From Gemmatimonadota bacterium (GTDB lineage: Bacteria > Gemmatimonadota > Gemmatimonadetes > Longimicrobiales > Gaopeijiaceae), in the NCBI GenBank assembly GCA_041390105.1, contig JAWKQO010000004.1, forward strand, positions 1 to 64,000: a stretch of 64,000 nucleotides of DNA, given 5' to 3'. Under the pieces are notes generated by a model that made no database searches, had not been told where the DNA came from, and saw only the letters and a program-made list of their open reading frames with translations. Position 1 is the stretch's first letter, and every line of letters starts with the position of its first letter. Positions 56,108 through 63,192 of this stretch are shown piece after piece. A program made the translations under genes and the position numbers.

Positions 56108-57445
56108 CTAGCTCTCCTGCTCCTCGGTGGGTTCGTCCGCCGTGGCCTCGTCCTCGTCGGTCTCCAGCCCGACGGGAAGGCGCACCGTGAAGCGCGCACC
56201 TCCCTCGGGATTGTTGCCTCCCTCGATGCGGCCCCCCATACCCTCGACCAGTCGGGAGCAAACGGCAAGGCCCAGCCCCGTCCCCTTCCCAGGTTCCTTG
56301 GTGGTGAAGAAAGGATCGAACAGCTGGGGCAGGTGGTCTTCCGGGATTCCGGGCCCGTTGTCCTGCACGGTGATGGTGACGATCCGGTCCGTGGTCTGGA
56401 GGGGCTCCACCCGGAGGCCGCCGGCATCCCACGAGATCCGTCGCCGATGGCTGTAGTTGACCCCGGGCGGGTCGCTCTCCCTTCGAGAGGGGGCGCGGTA
56501 GACTTCCCCTTCCACTACGTCCAGTCGCACCTCGATCCGACCCTCCTTGCTGCCGTCGAGAGCGTCGATGGCGTTGAGGAGGAGGTTGACCAGCACCTGC
56601 TCCAACTCCTGGGGGTTCATCTCCACGAGCGGTGCCTCGTCCGGGAGCGTCCAGATGACCTTGACCCGTTCGAAGCGGCCCTGATTCTCCAGGAGGTTGC
56701 GAACCCGAAGCACGACTTCAACCGGGTCGACCGGACGGCGCTGCTCATCGCGGGGCCGGGCGTAGTGCAGAAGGGACCGGACGATGCCATCGATCCGGCG
56801 GGCTTCCTCCAGGGCGGACTGGAGCAGGTCGGGATCGAAGACGCCGCGCTCCGATCGGCTCTTGGCGAGATCGACGAACCCGATCACGGCCGACAGAGGA
56901 TTCCCGATCTCATGGGCGATCCCCGATGCCAGCGTGCCGACCGAGGCAAGTCGCGCGGAGCGGATCACCTCGTCCGACGCCTCGATGAGCTCCCGGTTGG
57001 TCTCCTCCAGGGACCGGACGTTCTCGGAGAGCAGCTCCTGGTCGTGGATCAGGCGGGCCGCCATCGCGTTGACCGCTTCCGACAGCGCCGCCAGCTCCTC
57101 GGTGTTGACGGGCGCAATCCGGTGGCGGTAGTCCCCGGCAGAGATGCGCTGGGTATCGCTGACCAGCTGGTCCAGGGGCCCGAGCAGCGTGCGGCTGAGG
57201 AGCGCGCCGCCGAACGCCCAGAGAAACCCGACGCTCAGGCCCAGGAGGGCAAAGGCGAAGAGGATGGCGCGCGGCACCGAGTCCAGCGCGGGCAGGACGA
57301 GATAGAGCGAGAGCGCGGCCAGGGCCAGCACGCTCACGTATAGAATCGCGATCGAGAAGAGGAGCGTGCGTTTGAACGGCACCGAGGGGCCGGATTCGGC
57401 CCCGCGCAGCTGTCTCGAGTCCGGCGTCTGTGCCTCCGGTTCCAC
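56108..57445 (-). CDS. pilS: Sensor histidine kinase, PilS/NtrB-like position
   Basis: A 445-residue membrane kinase. Two membrane helices lie at about 28-52 and 60-80 (TLLFSIAILYVSVLALAALSL; ILFAFALLGLSVGFLWAFGG), followed by HAMP (about 85-140), a HisKA domain with the phosphorylated His in SGIAHEIGNPLSAVIGF and a HATPase domain with NLLLNAIDAL (N box), DNGPGIPE (G1) and GTGLGLAV (G2). There is almost no periplasmic loop, so sensing is probably in the membrane or cytoplasm. Pseudomonas PilS has six helices, so this is a related but simpler kinase. The acidic C-terminal tail (DEDEATADEPTEEQ) is unusual. Confidence 0.9.
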   Translation of the reverse strand: MEPEAQTPDSRQLRGAESGPSVPFKRTLLFSIAILYVSVLALAALSLYLVLPALDSVPRAILFAFALLGLSVGFLWAFGGALLSRTLLGPLDQLVSDTQRISAGDYRHRIAPVNTEELAALSEAVNAMAARLIHDQELLSENVRSLEETNRELIEASDEVIRSARLASVGTLASGIAHEIGNPLSAVIGFVDLAKSRSERGVFDPDLLQSALEEARRIDGIVRSLLHYARPRDEQRRPVDPVEVVLRVRNLLENQGRFERVKVIWTLPDEAPLVEMNPQELEQVLVNLLLNAIDALDGSKEGRIEVRLDVVEGEVYRAPSRRESDPPGVNYSHRRRISWDAGGLRVEPLQTTDRIVTITVQDNGPGIPEDHLPQLFDPFFTTKEPGKGTGLGLAVCSRLVEGMGGRIEGGNNPEGGARFTVRLPVGLETDEDEATADEPTEEQES

Positions 57446-57475
57446 CCTGCCCTGTCAGCGCCCGAGGGAAACAGA

Positions 57476-57507
57476 AGAGGGGCGGCGGGAGACCCCGCCG
57501 ACCCTCT
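57476..57507 (-). terminator. Terminator hairpin between second pilin and kinase genes
   Basis: In the minus-strand RNA a stem AGAGGG-CGGCGGG pairs with CCCGCCG-CCCTCT around the loop GTCT, with one single-base mismatch/bulge per side, followed by a pyrimidine-rich TCTGTTTCCC. It begins 26 nt after the pilin stop. It would separate abundant pilin mRNA from the lower-level regulator message, perhaps with partial read-through. Confidence 0.7.
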
Positions 57508-57532
57508 GGGTCGAGCTACAGTGTCGGGTGTC

Positions 57533-57922
57533 TTAGTTGGTTGTGCAATAGATGATGCCAGGCTGGACCGCCGGTGAGGCATTGGCGGCAGACGCGTTGC
57601 CGTGGAAGATTCCGCAGTTCTCGCCTGCGAGTCCCGGGTGCGAGGCCGTCGCGGCCCACCCGCTGCTGGTCGACTCGTTGATGGCGATGGTCACGCTCTG
57701 AGTGACCGTCATCCCCAACCCGGTCGTCGTCCCCGCGTAGATGTAGTAGTCGTCGTAGTACGCTTCCTGAGAGATCGCGAGGTTCGCCAGATCCGAGCGG
57801 AGGGTGCTGAGCACCGCCTTGCTCCGCATCGAGTTGTACTTGGGAATCGCGATCGCTGCGAGAATCCCGATGACGACCACCACGATCAGGAGCTCGATCA
57901 GCGTGAAGCCTGCCCTCTTCAT
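57533..57922 (-). CDS. pilA: Type IV major-pilin-like protein, second copy
   Basis: A 129-residue prepilin from ATG 57922. The leader MKRAG is cut before FTLIELLIVVVVIGILAAIAIPKY, a canonical class IVa N-terminus with Glu5. The head domain is small (about 95 residues) with Tyr-rich EAYYDDYYIYAG and two Cys near the C-terminus (ENCGIF and IIYCTTN) able to form the C-terminal disulfide loop. It resembles the pilin encoded upstream (58060-58452) along its whole length, so the two are tandem paralogues. The strong hairpin before it and terminator after it suggest separate tuning of its level. Confidence 0.93.
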   Translation of the reverse strand: MKRAGFTLIELLIVVVVIGILAAIAIPKYNSMRSKAVLSTLRSDLANLAISQEAYYDDYYIYAGTTTGLGMTVTQSVTIAINESTSSGWAATASHPGLAGENCGIFHGNASAANASPAVQPGIIYCTTN

Positions 57923-57993
57923 CGCCCGGTCATCCTCGCCGTCTGGGGGGTGGAAGGAGGTGCGGTGTCGTTGCTTCTGGTCCGCCGGACCCG

Positions 57994-58021
57994 GCACGGC
58001 CCGGGCAAGCCCGGGCCGTGC
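57994..58021 (-). promoter_or_regulatory. Perfect hairpin between the two pilin genes
   Basis: A 12-bp perfect stem, GCACGGCCCGGG with CCCGGGCCGTGC, closes the 4-nt loop. It stands about 38 nt after the first pilin's stop and has no T-run behind it. It likely protects the upstream pilin message from 3' decay or attenuates read-through into the second pilin gene. Confidence 0.65.
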
Positions 58022-58059
58022 GGTAAGGGTCTTCTGCGGTTACACCGCGGGGGTCACCC

Positions 58060-58452
58060 TTAGCGGGTGCAGGCAACCTCGCCCGGAGCGGACGGAGTGG
58101 TCGGCGACGTCGGAGCCGTCGACGAGCCGTAGTAGATCGCGCAGCCCTCGCTGGCGCCCAGCGCGCTGTGCGTCGCCGAAGCATTCCAGCCGGAGTTCGT
58201 CGCGGCCGACCCGACGGTCACGCCCTGGCTGGACACGAAGCCCAGCGCGGTGGACGAGGTCGAGTACGAGTAGTTGTCCGCGTAGTAGATCTCCTGCTGC
58301 GCAGCCAGGTTCTTGAGATCCGACTTCATCGCGGCGAAGTAGGCCTTCTCACGCGTCGCCGAGAACTTCGGGATCGCGATGGCGGCCAGGATGCCGATGA
58401 TCACAACCACGATCAGCAGCTCGATCAGCGTGAAACCCTTGGTGTTCCGCAT
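58060..58452 (-). CDS. pilA: Type IV major-pilin-like protein, first copy
   Basis: A 130-residue prepilin from ATG 58452, with AAGGAG 7 nt upstream. The leader MRNTKG precedes FTLIELLIVVVIIGILAAIA, canonical with Glu5. The head has YYADNYSYSTSSTALGF and a C-terminal disulfide loop from EGCAIYY to EVACTR. That loop is a low-complexity Ser/Thr/Pro/Ala stretch (GSSTAPTSPTTPSAPG), of the kind that carries O-glycans in other pilins; the second pilin lacks it. It is the promoter-proximal pilin, behind a sigma-54-type promoter, and is likely the major subunit (inference). Confidence 0.94.
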   Translation of the reverse strand: MRNTKGFTLIELLIVVVIIGILAAIAIPKFSATREKAYFAAMKSDLKNLAAQQEIYYADNYSYSTSSTALGFVSSQGVTVGSAATNSGWNASATHSALGASEGCAIYYGSSTAPTSPTTPSAPGEVACTR

Positions 58453-58471
58453 CACCAGACTCCTTAAGATG

Positions 58472-58509
58472 AACTTCCCTGAAGTTGATTCCACCTGGGC
58501 CTTCCCAGG
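58472..58509 (-). promoter_or_regulatory. Structured leader of the pilin mRNA
   Basis: Two perfect hairpins lie between the predicted transcription start (near 58514) and the ribosome-binding site: CCTGGG-AAGG-CCCAGG at 58509-58494 and AACTTC-AGG-GAAGTT at 58486-58472. A 5'-terminal stem of this kind often gives long mRNA half-life, fitting an abundant structural protein. Confidence 0.6.
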
Positions 58510-58525
58510 CTGGGTGCCGCATTGG

Positions 58526-58540
58526 GCAAAGCTAGGACCA
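58526..58540 (-). promoter_or_regulatory. Sigma-54-type promoter of the pilin gene
   Basis: On the minus strand TGGTCCTAGCTTTGC has the invariant GG (-24) and GC (-12) separated by exactly 10 nt. It lies 74 nt upstream of the pilin ATG. Pilin genes in several proteobacteria use sigma-54 with PilR, and a PilR-like gene is 2.3 kb downstream. A weaker sigma-70-like pair (TTGAAC, 16 nt, TATGAC) exists further upstream near 58566-58593. Confidence 0.62.
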
Positions 58541-58638
58541 ACCGCAGAGGCAGACAGCCTAATGTCATACACAACAACGATTTACGTTCAAGTGTCGAAT
58601 CGCTGCCTCGGGGGTTTTCCGGGCTGAACCGGCAGGAT

Positions 58639-58657
58639 TCTGCAAATCTCTTGCAGA
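58639..58657 (-). promoter_or_regulatory. Dyad at enhancer distance from the pilin promoter
   Basis: A perfect 7-bp inverted repeat, TCTGCAA-GAGAT-TTGCAGA, is centred about 108 bp upstream of the -24 element. Its 19-nt size and distance fit a binding site for an NtrC/PilR-type activator. No other function is apparent; as a terminator for the upstream glycosyltransferase operon it lacks a T-tract. The remaining parts of the 58453-58730 gap show nothing else. Confidence 0.5.
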
Positions 58658-58730
58658 TCACGGGGTACTTCTTGACCGGTTGGCCCGGGTGGGGCGACCT
58701 GCCAGACTGGCGCACCGCCGCGGAGTACCC

Positions 58731-60581
58731 TCAGCGGCGGTCCGTCAGGGTGGGGGAGCTCTCCAGGGCGGCCTCCAGACTGTCGATCTGGAGGGGGTCC
58801 GTTCCTTCGGGGAGCCGGGTGCGGGCCGAATCCAGCGCTGTGCGGGCGCCTACGGTGTCACCCGCCAGGGCTCGCAGATCCGCAAGCCAGTACCACTGCT
58901 GCCAGTGTTCGCCCTCGCCTTCCGCGATCGCGGCTTCGCGCTCCGCCACGGCCTCGGGGTAGCGCCCCAAGCGCCGATAGAGGTCGGAGAGCAGGTGTCG
59001 GCTGACCGCCACGGACGGGTCGAGGTCCCGGGCGAGCTCGGCCCAGGGAAGCGCTTCCTCGGCCCTGCCCTGACGATCCAGCGCGATGGCCAGATAGCCG
59101 GGGCCGGCATCCCACTTGGGCTCGTCCTCGTACAGCATGCGAGCCAGGACCTCGGCCTGCGCATAGCGTTCCATCCCGAGCAGCTTGCGCGTGACCTCGG
59201 ACAGAAGGGAGTAGCCAGCCCCCACGGACCCGATGGCGTAGCGGTAGTTCCGCAGGGCCTCGCTCACCTGGTTGTTCTGCCAATGCGTGTCCCCTGCCAC
59301 CCACTGGGCCCGGCCGGCCTCCAGGTGCTCGTCCATCATCGTCAGGAAGACGGTCTCCATGCTCTTCCAGGTGGGCGTCCGGGTCCAGGTTCGGAAGGTG
59401 AACACCGAGAGCCACAGGCCCAGGGCCAAGAGGGTAGTGGCCCGGCGACGCTCCCACCCCTGCATCAGCAACCACCCCGCCCCCAGGGCGAGACCCACGG
59501 ACGGCAGGTAGAGGGTTCGCTCCCCCAGGAGCACCCCGGAAAGAAAGAAGAAGTTGGAGACCGGGGAGATCGTGATCACGAACCAGAGCACTGCGGCTCC
59601 CACGGCCCGCGCTCCGGAGCGACTCCGCCACGTGGCCAGGGCGAGGACCAGGAACAGGAGCGCCAGCACCGCGCCCGGAGCGTTCAGGGAGTTCCACCCG
59701 TAGTGGATGGTGATGACGCGCGGGGAGTAGTCCGCGCTCAGGTCCCAGGGGAAGAACAGCAACCGCACGTAGTGCAGCCAGATCTCACCCAGGGTCCAGA
59801 TGCGGGGGATCTCCTTGAGGATGTCGGCGCCCAACGCCGGAAACGCGTTGGCTACCGACCCGAGCACCTGGTGCCGCCCCACGAAGACCAGCGCCGCACC
59901 GACCACCAGGGAGACATAGAGGAGCGCCCGATCACGCAGGTACCGCGGCACGTCTCGGAGCGTCAGGTCCTCGCGGTAGCCGTCCAGGAGCACGAAGACG
60001 CCAGGGAGCGTGATCGCGCTCTCCTTGGTCAGGATGCCCCACGCGAACAGGCCGGTCAGGACCAGGGACCGCCCGGGACCGAAGCCCGTCTCACGCCAGC
60101 GCAGGAAGAGCAGCGTGGCCAGCAGGAACGTGAGGGCCCCCCAGAGCTCCGCGAAGCCGATGACGTTCGCGACCACCTCGACGTGGACCGGATGCATGGC
60201 GAACACGAGTCCACCGAGGAGGCCCGCCACAGGGGCCCCCGTCAGCGTCGTCACCAGAACCGCGGTGAGTCCGGTCACCACGCCGTGCAGGCCGACGTTC
60301 AGGATGTGGAACGGAAGGGCACTACCGCCGAACGCATTCCAGACCAGGGCGTAGGTGGCCGTGGCGAAGGGCCGCCAGAGTCCCAGACCCTTCCCTTCTC
60401 GGTTGGGCCAGTAGGGTTGGGTCAGCGCCTCGCCGAATGTGTCCAGCGAGTGGATGAGCTCGTTGTCCACCACGATGTGCTGGTCGTCGTAGGCGTAGCC
60501 GTTGCGGAGCGCGTTGACGAAGACCAGGCACCCGATCAACGCCGGAATCCAGGCCGCCCGCCGGCGCGTCAGGCCGTTCAC
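58731..60581 (-). CDS. TMTC-like GT-C membrane glycosyltransferase with TPR tail (copy A)
   Basis: A 616-residue polytopic protein. The GT-C type first loop has the acidic motif NGYAYDDQHIVVDN (about 27-40). Segments shared with animal TMTC O-mannosyltransferases are FAMHPVHVEVVANVIGFAELW and the DUF1736-like YVRLLFFPWDLSADYSP; SNFFFLSGVLLGERTLYLPS precedes the last helices. The C-terminal 200 residues are TPR-like helical repeats (EALRNYRYAIGSVGAG, AEVLARMLYEDEPKWDAG, RAEEALPWAELARDLDPS, YPEAVAEREAAIAEGE). TMTC enzymes transfer mannose from a polyprenyl-phosphate donor to Ser/Thr of proteins outside the cytosol; the bacterial acceptor is unknown. It overlaps copy B by 4 nt and is followed by the pilin promoter region. 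Confidence 0.85.
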   Translation of the reverse strand: MNGLTRRRAAWIPALIGCLVFVNALRNGYAYDDQHIVVDNELIHSLDTFGEALTQPYWPNREGKGLGLWRPFATATYALVWNAFGGSALPFHILNVGLHGVVTGLTAVLVTTLTGAPVAGLLGGLVFAMHPVHVEVVANVIGFAELWGALTFLLATLLFLRWRETGFGPGRSLVLTGLFAWGILTKESAITLPGVFVLLDGYREDLTLRDVPRYLRDRALLYVSLVVGAALVFVGRHQVLGSVANAFPALGADILKEIPRIWTLGEIWLHYVRLLFFPWDLSADYSPRVITIHYGWNSLNAPGAVLALLFLVLALATWRSRSGARAVGAAVLWFVITISPVSNFFFLSGVLLGERTLYLPSVGLALGAGWLLMQGWERRRATTLLALGLWLSVFTFRTWTRTPTWKSMETVFLTMMDEHLEAGRAQWVAGDTHWQNNQVSEALRNYRYAIGSVGAGYSLLSEVTRKLLGMERYAQAEVLARMLYEDEPKWDAGPGYLAIALDRQGRAEEALPWAELARDLDPSVAVSRHLLSDLYRRLGRYPEAVAEREAAIAEGEGEHWQQWYWLADLRALAGDTVGARTALDSARTRLPEGTDPLQIDSLEAALESSPTLTDRR

Positions 60582-62344
60582 GCCGCCTCCCGGGCGGAAC
60601 GTCGCTCGCCCTCCGCGCGCGCGCGGGCCGCGGCGGCGCTGTCACCCATCAGCTCGAGGATGTCTCCCATACGCATCCAATCCGCAGCGACGCCGCCCTG
60701 CTGGGCCAGCGCTGCTTCCCGGGCGCGCAGTGCCGCGGAAAAGTCACCCTTGGCGATGTACGTCTCGGATACGATGGCGTAGAGCTCCCGATCCGCGCGC
60801 GAGCGGGCCAAACCCTGGAGCGCCAGCGCGTGTGCGTCCCGGTACCGTTCGCGCAGGACGTACTGCGAGGCGAGCAGTCGATACGCATGTGGACGGTCCG
60901 GCGCCAGCGCCAGCGCCCGTCGCAGCAGTGCCTCGCCTCGATCCCAGTCCCGGCGCTCACCGTAGAAGTGGCCGACCTCCGTGAGCGCCGCGTAGTTGTT
61001 GGGCGACAGGGCCAGCGCTGCCTCATAGGCTTGAGCGGCGCCCGTGGGATCGCCCGTCCGCACCAACCCGGTGGCGCGCGAGCGGAGTGCCAGTGTGGAC
61101 TCCGGATGTTCGGCAGCCAGTGTGGACAGGACCGTGAAGGAGCTGAGCCAGCTCGGATTGCGGGCCACGGTGCGTACGAAGAGTGCAACCGCAAAGGCAG
61201 CCGCCAGGGCGGTGGCGGAGCGTCGACGCGCCCCGCCAGCCCGCTGCAGTGCCAGGAACAGCCCAGCGCCCAGGAAGCCCACGGCCACGGAGGGCAGGTA
61301 CAGCGTCCGCTCCCCGAGGAGCACACCTGTCGGGAAGAACACGTTGGACACCGGCGAGATCGCCACGGCGAACCATACGATCGCGGCCGTGGCCGGCGGG
61401 GCACGTCTCGCCAGGGTCAGGGCCCCGACTCCGAGTGCCACCACCGTCATCGCCCCCGCGAGCACGGACGCGTCCCACGCCTTGGGTACCAGCAGGACCG
61501 CCGGCGAGTAGTCCGCGGCCAGGTCGAACGGGAACAGCATCAACCTCAGGTATTCCGGCCACAGGGTGAGCGCCACCCGCAGCCGCTCCCCGACGCCGAG
61601 ACCCTGCAGCTCCGGTGCTGGCGTCTCTCCCAGCACCGTGCCCACCGCCCCGGCGCGCAGCGCCAGATAGATGCCGAGTACGCCCGCCAGAGCCACGAAG
61701 AGAGGGGCATCATCCCTGAGCCGCCGCGGCAGGGAGCGGGTCCCCCCGCGCAGCCACAGCAGCACGACCAGGAGCCCGGGAAGCGTCACCGCGATCTCTT
61801 TGGAACCCAGCGCGAGGAGGTAGCAAGCCGCCACACCGATCAGTCGCAGCGCCCGCCCCTTCGGACCCGGGCTCCTCAGCCGGTCGAACAGCAAGCAGGC
61901 AAGAAGAACGAACAGACTCGCCAGGAGCTCGGCCCGCCCGACCACGTTGGCCACCGCTTCCGTGTGCACTGGATGGAGCGCGAACCAGCCAGCGCCGAGC
62001 GCCGCCGCTGGCCGGGGTACGAGTCCGGCCAGCAGCGCGAACAGCGCCAGGCTCACCGCCGCGTGCAGACCGACGTTGACGGCGTGGAAGAGGTGGGCGT
62101 TGCCCCGCCACAAGGGCCATTCGATGGCGAAGGTGGCGACGGTGACCGGACGATACAGCCCGGCCCCTGGTGCGAAGTCGGGCCAGTAGGGACGGCGGAG
62201 CGCGTCGGCCACGCGGCCCTCCACCACGATCGGATTGCGCACCACGATCTCGTTGTCGTCGTACGCGAAGCCGTTGCCCACGGAGTTGGCGTAGGCTGCC
62301 ACCGCCACGAATGCGAGCAGCAGGGCAGCGCGCCCGGTTCCCAC
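60578..62344 (-). CDS. TMTC-like GT-C membrane glycosyltransferase with TPR tail (copy B)
   Basis: A 588-residue paralogue of copy A from GTG 62344, which shares one base with the GT2 stop (TAGTG). The motif set is the same: NGFAYDDNEIVVRNP (about 23-37), FALHPVHTEAVANVVGRAEL, YLRLMLFPFDLAADYSP and SNVFFPTGVLLGERTLYLPS. About ten membrane helices are followed by TPR units (GAAQAYEAALALSPNNYAAL, RGEALLRRALALAPDRPHAY, YRDAHALALQGLARSRADRE, FSAALRAREAALAQQGG). Two tandem copies suggest different acceptors or successive sugar additions. The upstream partner gene could supply the lipid-linked sugar. Confidence 0.86.
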   Translation of the reverse strand: MGTGRAALLLAFVAVAAYANSVGNGFAYDDNEIVVRNPIVVEGRVADALRRPYWPDFAPGAGLYRPVTVATFAIEWPLWRGNAHLFHAVNVGLHAAVSLALFALLAGLVPRPAAALGAGWFALHPVHTEAVANVVGRAELLASLFVLLACLLFDRLRSPGPKGRALRLIGVAACYLLALGSKEIAVTLPGLLVVLLWLRGGTRSLPRRLRDDAPLFVALAGVLGIYLALRAGAVGTVLGETPAPELQGLGVGERLRVALTLWPEYLRLMLFPFDLAADYSPAVLLVPKAWDASVLAGAMTVVALGVGALTLARRAPPATAAIVWFAVAISPVSNVFFPTGVLLGERTLYLPSVAVGFLGAGLFLALQRAGGARRRSATALAAAFAVALFVRTVARNPSWLSSFTVLSTLAAEHPESTLALRSRATGLVRTGDPTGAAQAYEAALALSPNNYAALTEVGHFYGERRDWDRGEALLRRALALAPDRPHAYRLLASQYVLRERYRDAHALALQGLARSRADRELYAIVSETYIAKGDFSAALRAREAALAQQGGVAADWMRMGDILELMGDSAAAARARAEGERRSAREAA

Positions 62345-63192
62345 TATCGGGAGGGGACGGAGGGCTCTGTGCCCGGCTGGGGGGCGGGGCTCCGGCTCTC
62401 GCGAGCGCTGGCGCGCTCCTCCTGCCAGGCACGGTCTTCGGCCGCGGTGCGCGGATGGTCGCGACGCTCCGGTCGACGGAAGGGCTCGGCCTTCGGTCCC
62501 AGGAAGTTGCACTTGAAGATATGCCAGAGCGCCGAGACCCCGTCCTTCCAGCCGATCTTCTTGCCCTCCGCATACGAGCGCCCATGGTAGCTGATGGGCA
62601 TCTCGTAGATGACGGCGTGCGCCTGCGCCAGGCGCGCGGTCAGTTCGGGTTCGATCCCGAACCGATCGGCGGCGAGCGGTAGCGCCTTCAAGAGGTCCGA
62701 CCGGACCATCTTGTAGCACGTCTCCATGTCGGTGAGGTTGAGGTCGGTGCACATGTTGGAGACCAGCGTCAGGAAGCGGTTCCCCATCATGTGCCAGAAG
62801 AAGAGTACGCGATGCGGTCCGCCCAGAAAGCGCGATCCGAAGACCGCGTCAGCCTGTCCTAGTCGGATCGGCTCGAGCAGGGCGGGCAACTCCGAGGGAT
62901 CGTACTCCAGATCCGCGTCCTGGACGACGATCACGTCGCCGGTGGCGCTCTGGAAGCCGGTCCGCAGCGCCGCCCCCTTCCCCTGGTTGACGTCGTGGAA
63001 GATCAACTGATCGATCAAGCCCTCGTCCCTCAGCTTCTCCAGGAGGTCGCGGGTCCCGTCCTTCGACCCGTCGTCGACCACGACCACCTCCAGGTCGAGG
63101 GGTACCTGGTGCACGCGGCGCAGGAGACGCTCCGCGGTGCGGATCTCGTTGTAGCAGGGAATGACAACGGAGAGCTTGAGGGAGTCGTTCAT
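62344..63192 (-). CDS. GT2 glycosyltransferase, polyprenyl-phosphate-mannose synthase-like
   Basis: A 282-residue family GT2 enzyme from ATG 63192, overlapping the activator stop by 4 nt. It has KLSVVIPCYNEIRTAERLL, the nucleotide-sugar Asp in VVVDDGSKDGT, the DxD-type IVVQDADLEYDPSE, and the acceptor-side region GSRFLGGPHRVLFFWHMMGN then DLNLTDMETCYKMVR. This is the dolichol/undecaprenyl-phosphate hexose synthase layout; the catalytic part ends near residue 225 and no membrane helices follow, as in soluble DPM1. The last 55 residues are a disordered Arg/Glu/Pro-rich tail. It probably makes the lipid-linked sugar used by the two TMTC-like enzymes. Confidence 0.87.
   Translation of the reverse strand: MNDSLKLSVVIPCYNEIRTAERLLRRVHQVPLDLEVVVVDDGSKDGTRDLLEKLRDEGLIDQLIFHDVNQGKGAALRTGFQSATGDVIVVQDADLEYDPSELPALLEPIRLGQADAVFGSRFLGGPHRVLFFWHMMGNRFLTLVSNMCTDLNLTDMETCYKMVRSDLLKALPLAADRFGIEPELTARLAQAHAVIYEMPISYHGRSYAEGKKIGWKDGVSALWHIFKCNFLGPKAEPFRRPERRDHPRTAAEDRAWQEERASARESRSPAPQPGTEPSVPSR

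Noticed and set aside
58680..60782. 700-codon plus-strand open frame over the TMTC-like genes
   Set aside because: Antisense shadow; the minus-strand frames carry conserved membrane and TPR motifs.
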